This document shows, in pieces, positions 39,127-39,216 of a stretch of DNA of 39,216 bases. The DNA is from Chthoniobacterales bacterium (GTDB lineage: Bacteria; Verrucomicrobiota; Verrucomicrobiia; Chthoniobacterales; UBA10450), in assembly GCA_013815325.1 (NCBI GenBank), contig JACDGM010000041.1:1-39216 (forward strand), in the 5' to 3' direction. A program made the position numbers and the translations under genes. Numbering within the stretch: position 1 is the stretch's first letter; each line of letters opens with the position of its first letter. Below the pieces are notes generated by a model. That model saw only the letters and a list, made by a program, of their open reading frames with translations. It was not told the origin of the DNA and searched no databases.

Positions 39127-39216
39127 GCGATTGCGGCGATTATCAGGTAAGGCTGACAGAAGCTTTCCGCTTCGCAGATGAAGACACCCTCGTTTTTCAT
39201 CTGACCATCGAAAACA
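39093..39216 (+). pseudogene. C-terminal fragment of a second VirB9-like protein, cut by the window edge
   Basis: In a frame shifted from TerB-N, 40 codons read EYRDLRGKPLVSDCGDYQVR and LTEAFRFADEDTLVFHLTIE, matching YEDHRQQPVVSDCGEYEVRL of the first VirB9-like protein (about 31558-32445) at roughly 65% base identity. It is a homologue rather than a recent copy. Its beginning coincides with the end of TerB-N, so a second T4SS element was probably joined here. Confidence 0.75.

Noticed and set aside
1-39216. CRISPR array, IS element or transposase
   Set aside because: No regularly spaced repeat-spacer pattern, no terminal inverted repeats around a gene and no transposase-like protein was seen.

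Overview
The window looks like an accessory part of the chromosome of a Gram-negative soil bacterium with moderately high GC. The Gram-negative call rests on a TonB-dependent receptor, a lipoprotein and VirB-type secretion genes. I lean to Verrucomicrobiota from the general look of the protein families, but no phylogenetic marker is present, so this is a weak inference. Several genes (the TonB receptor, the dihydrofolate-reductase-like gene) look as if they came from elsewhere.

Layout. 1-7.6 kb: a divergent quinone oxidoreductase/HxlR regulator pair, a membrane protein, a LysE exporter, a DUF885 hydrolase, a TonB-dependent receptor and a MocR-type regulator. The last three share a duplicated promoter. 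7.6-15.7 kb: truncated alpha/beta hydrolase, SnoaL-like protein, an ECF42-type sigma factor with its DGPF/YCII partner, then SRPBCC, RibD/DHFR-like, DUF899, YCII and alpha/beta hydrolase genes and a frameshifted zinc-less MDR oxidoreductase. This collection is typical of ECF42/DGPF neighbourhoods. 15.7-28.4 kb: a patchwork containing an integron-type cassette (acetyltransferase bracketed by two attC-like sites), two PhzF-like genes, a tight ArsR-PhzF-ornithine cyclodeaminase-ABM operon, MBL, EthD, EVE, NIPSNAP, MOSC, isochorismatase, LysR, VOC and LysE genes, and many gene fragments. 28.4-32.7 kb: a VirB-type secretion operon (unknown protein C-terminus, lipoprotein, VirB5, VirB6, VirB8, VirB9, VirB10 N-terminus) cut off at both ends and lacking all ATPases. 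32.7-39.2 kb: a frameshifted membrane protein, a CPBP protease, small DNA-binding proteins, an XRE regulator, tRNA-Thr(UGU), a truncated tyrosine integrase, a TerB-N protein, and the start of a second VirB9-like fragment at the right edge.

The strongest non-standard signal is architectural. Three times a block of foreign genes sits between two direct copies of a piece of a neighbouring gene: about 153 bp around the TonB receptor, 162 bp of an MBL gene around about 5 kb, and 452/398 bp of a LysR gene around VOC-LysE. In the first the repeated piece is the promoter and the first codons of a regulator; in the other two it is part of a gene. No insertion sequence is visible. Together with chimeric ORFs (DUF899 head joined to a VOC tail, DUF899-like head joined to a DHFR-like enzyme) and relics of at least six other genes, this suggests a region that repeatedly takes up DNA and keeps the recombination scars. 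Whether this is one mechanism or several independent events cannot be decided from the sequence alone.
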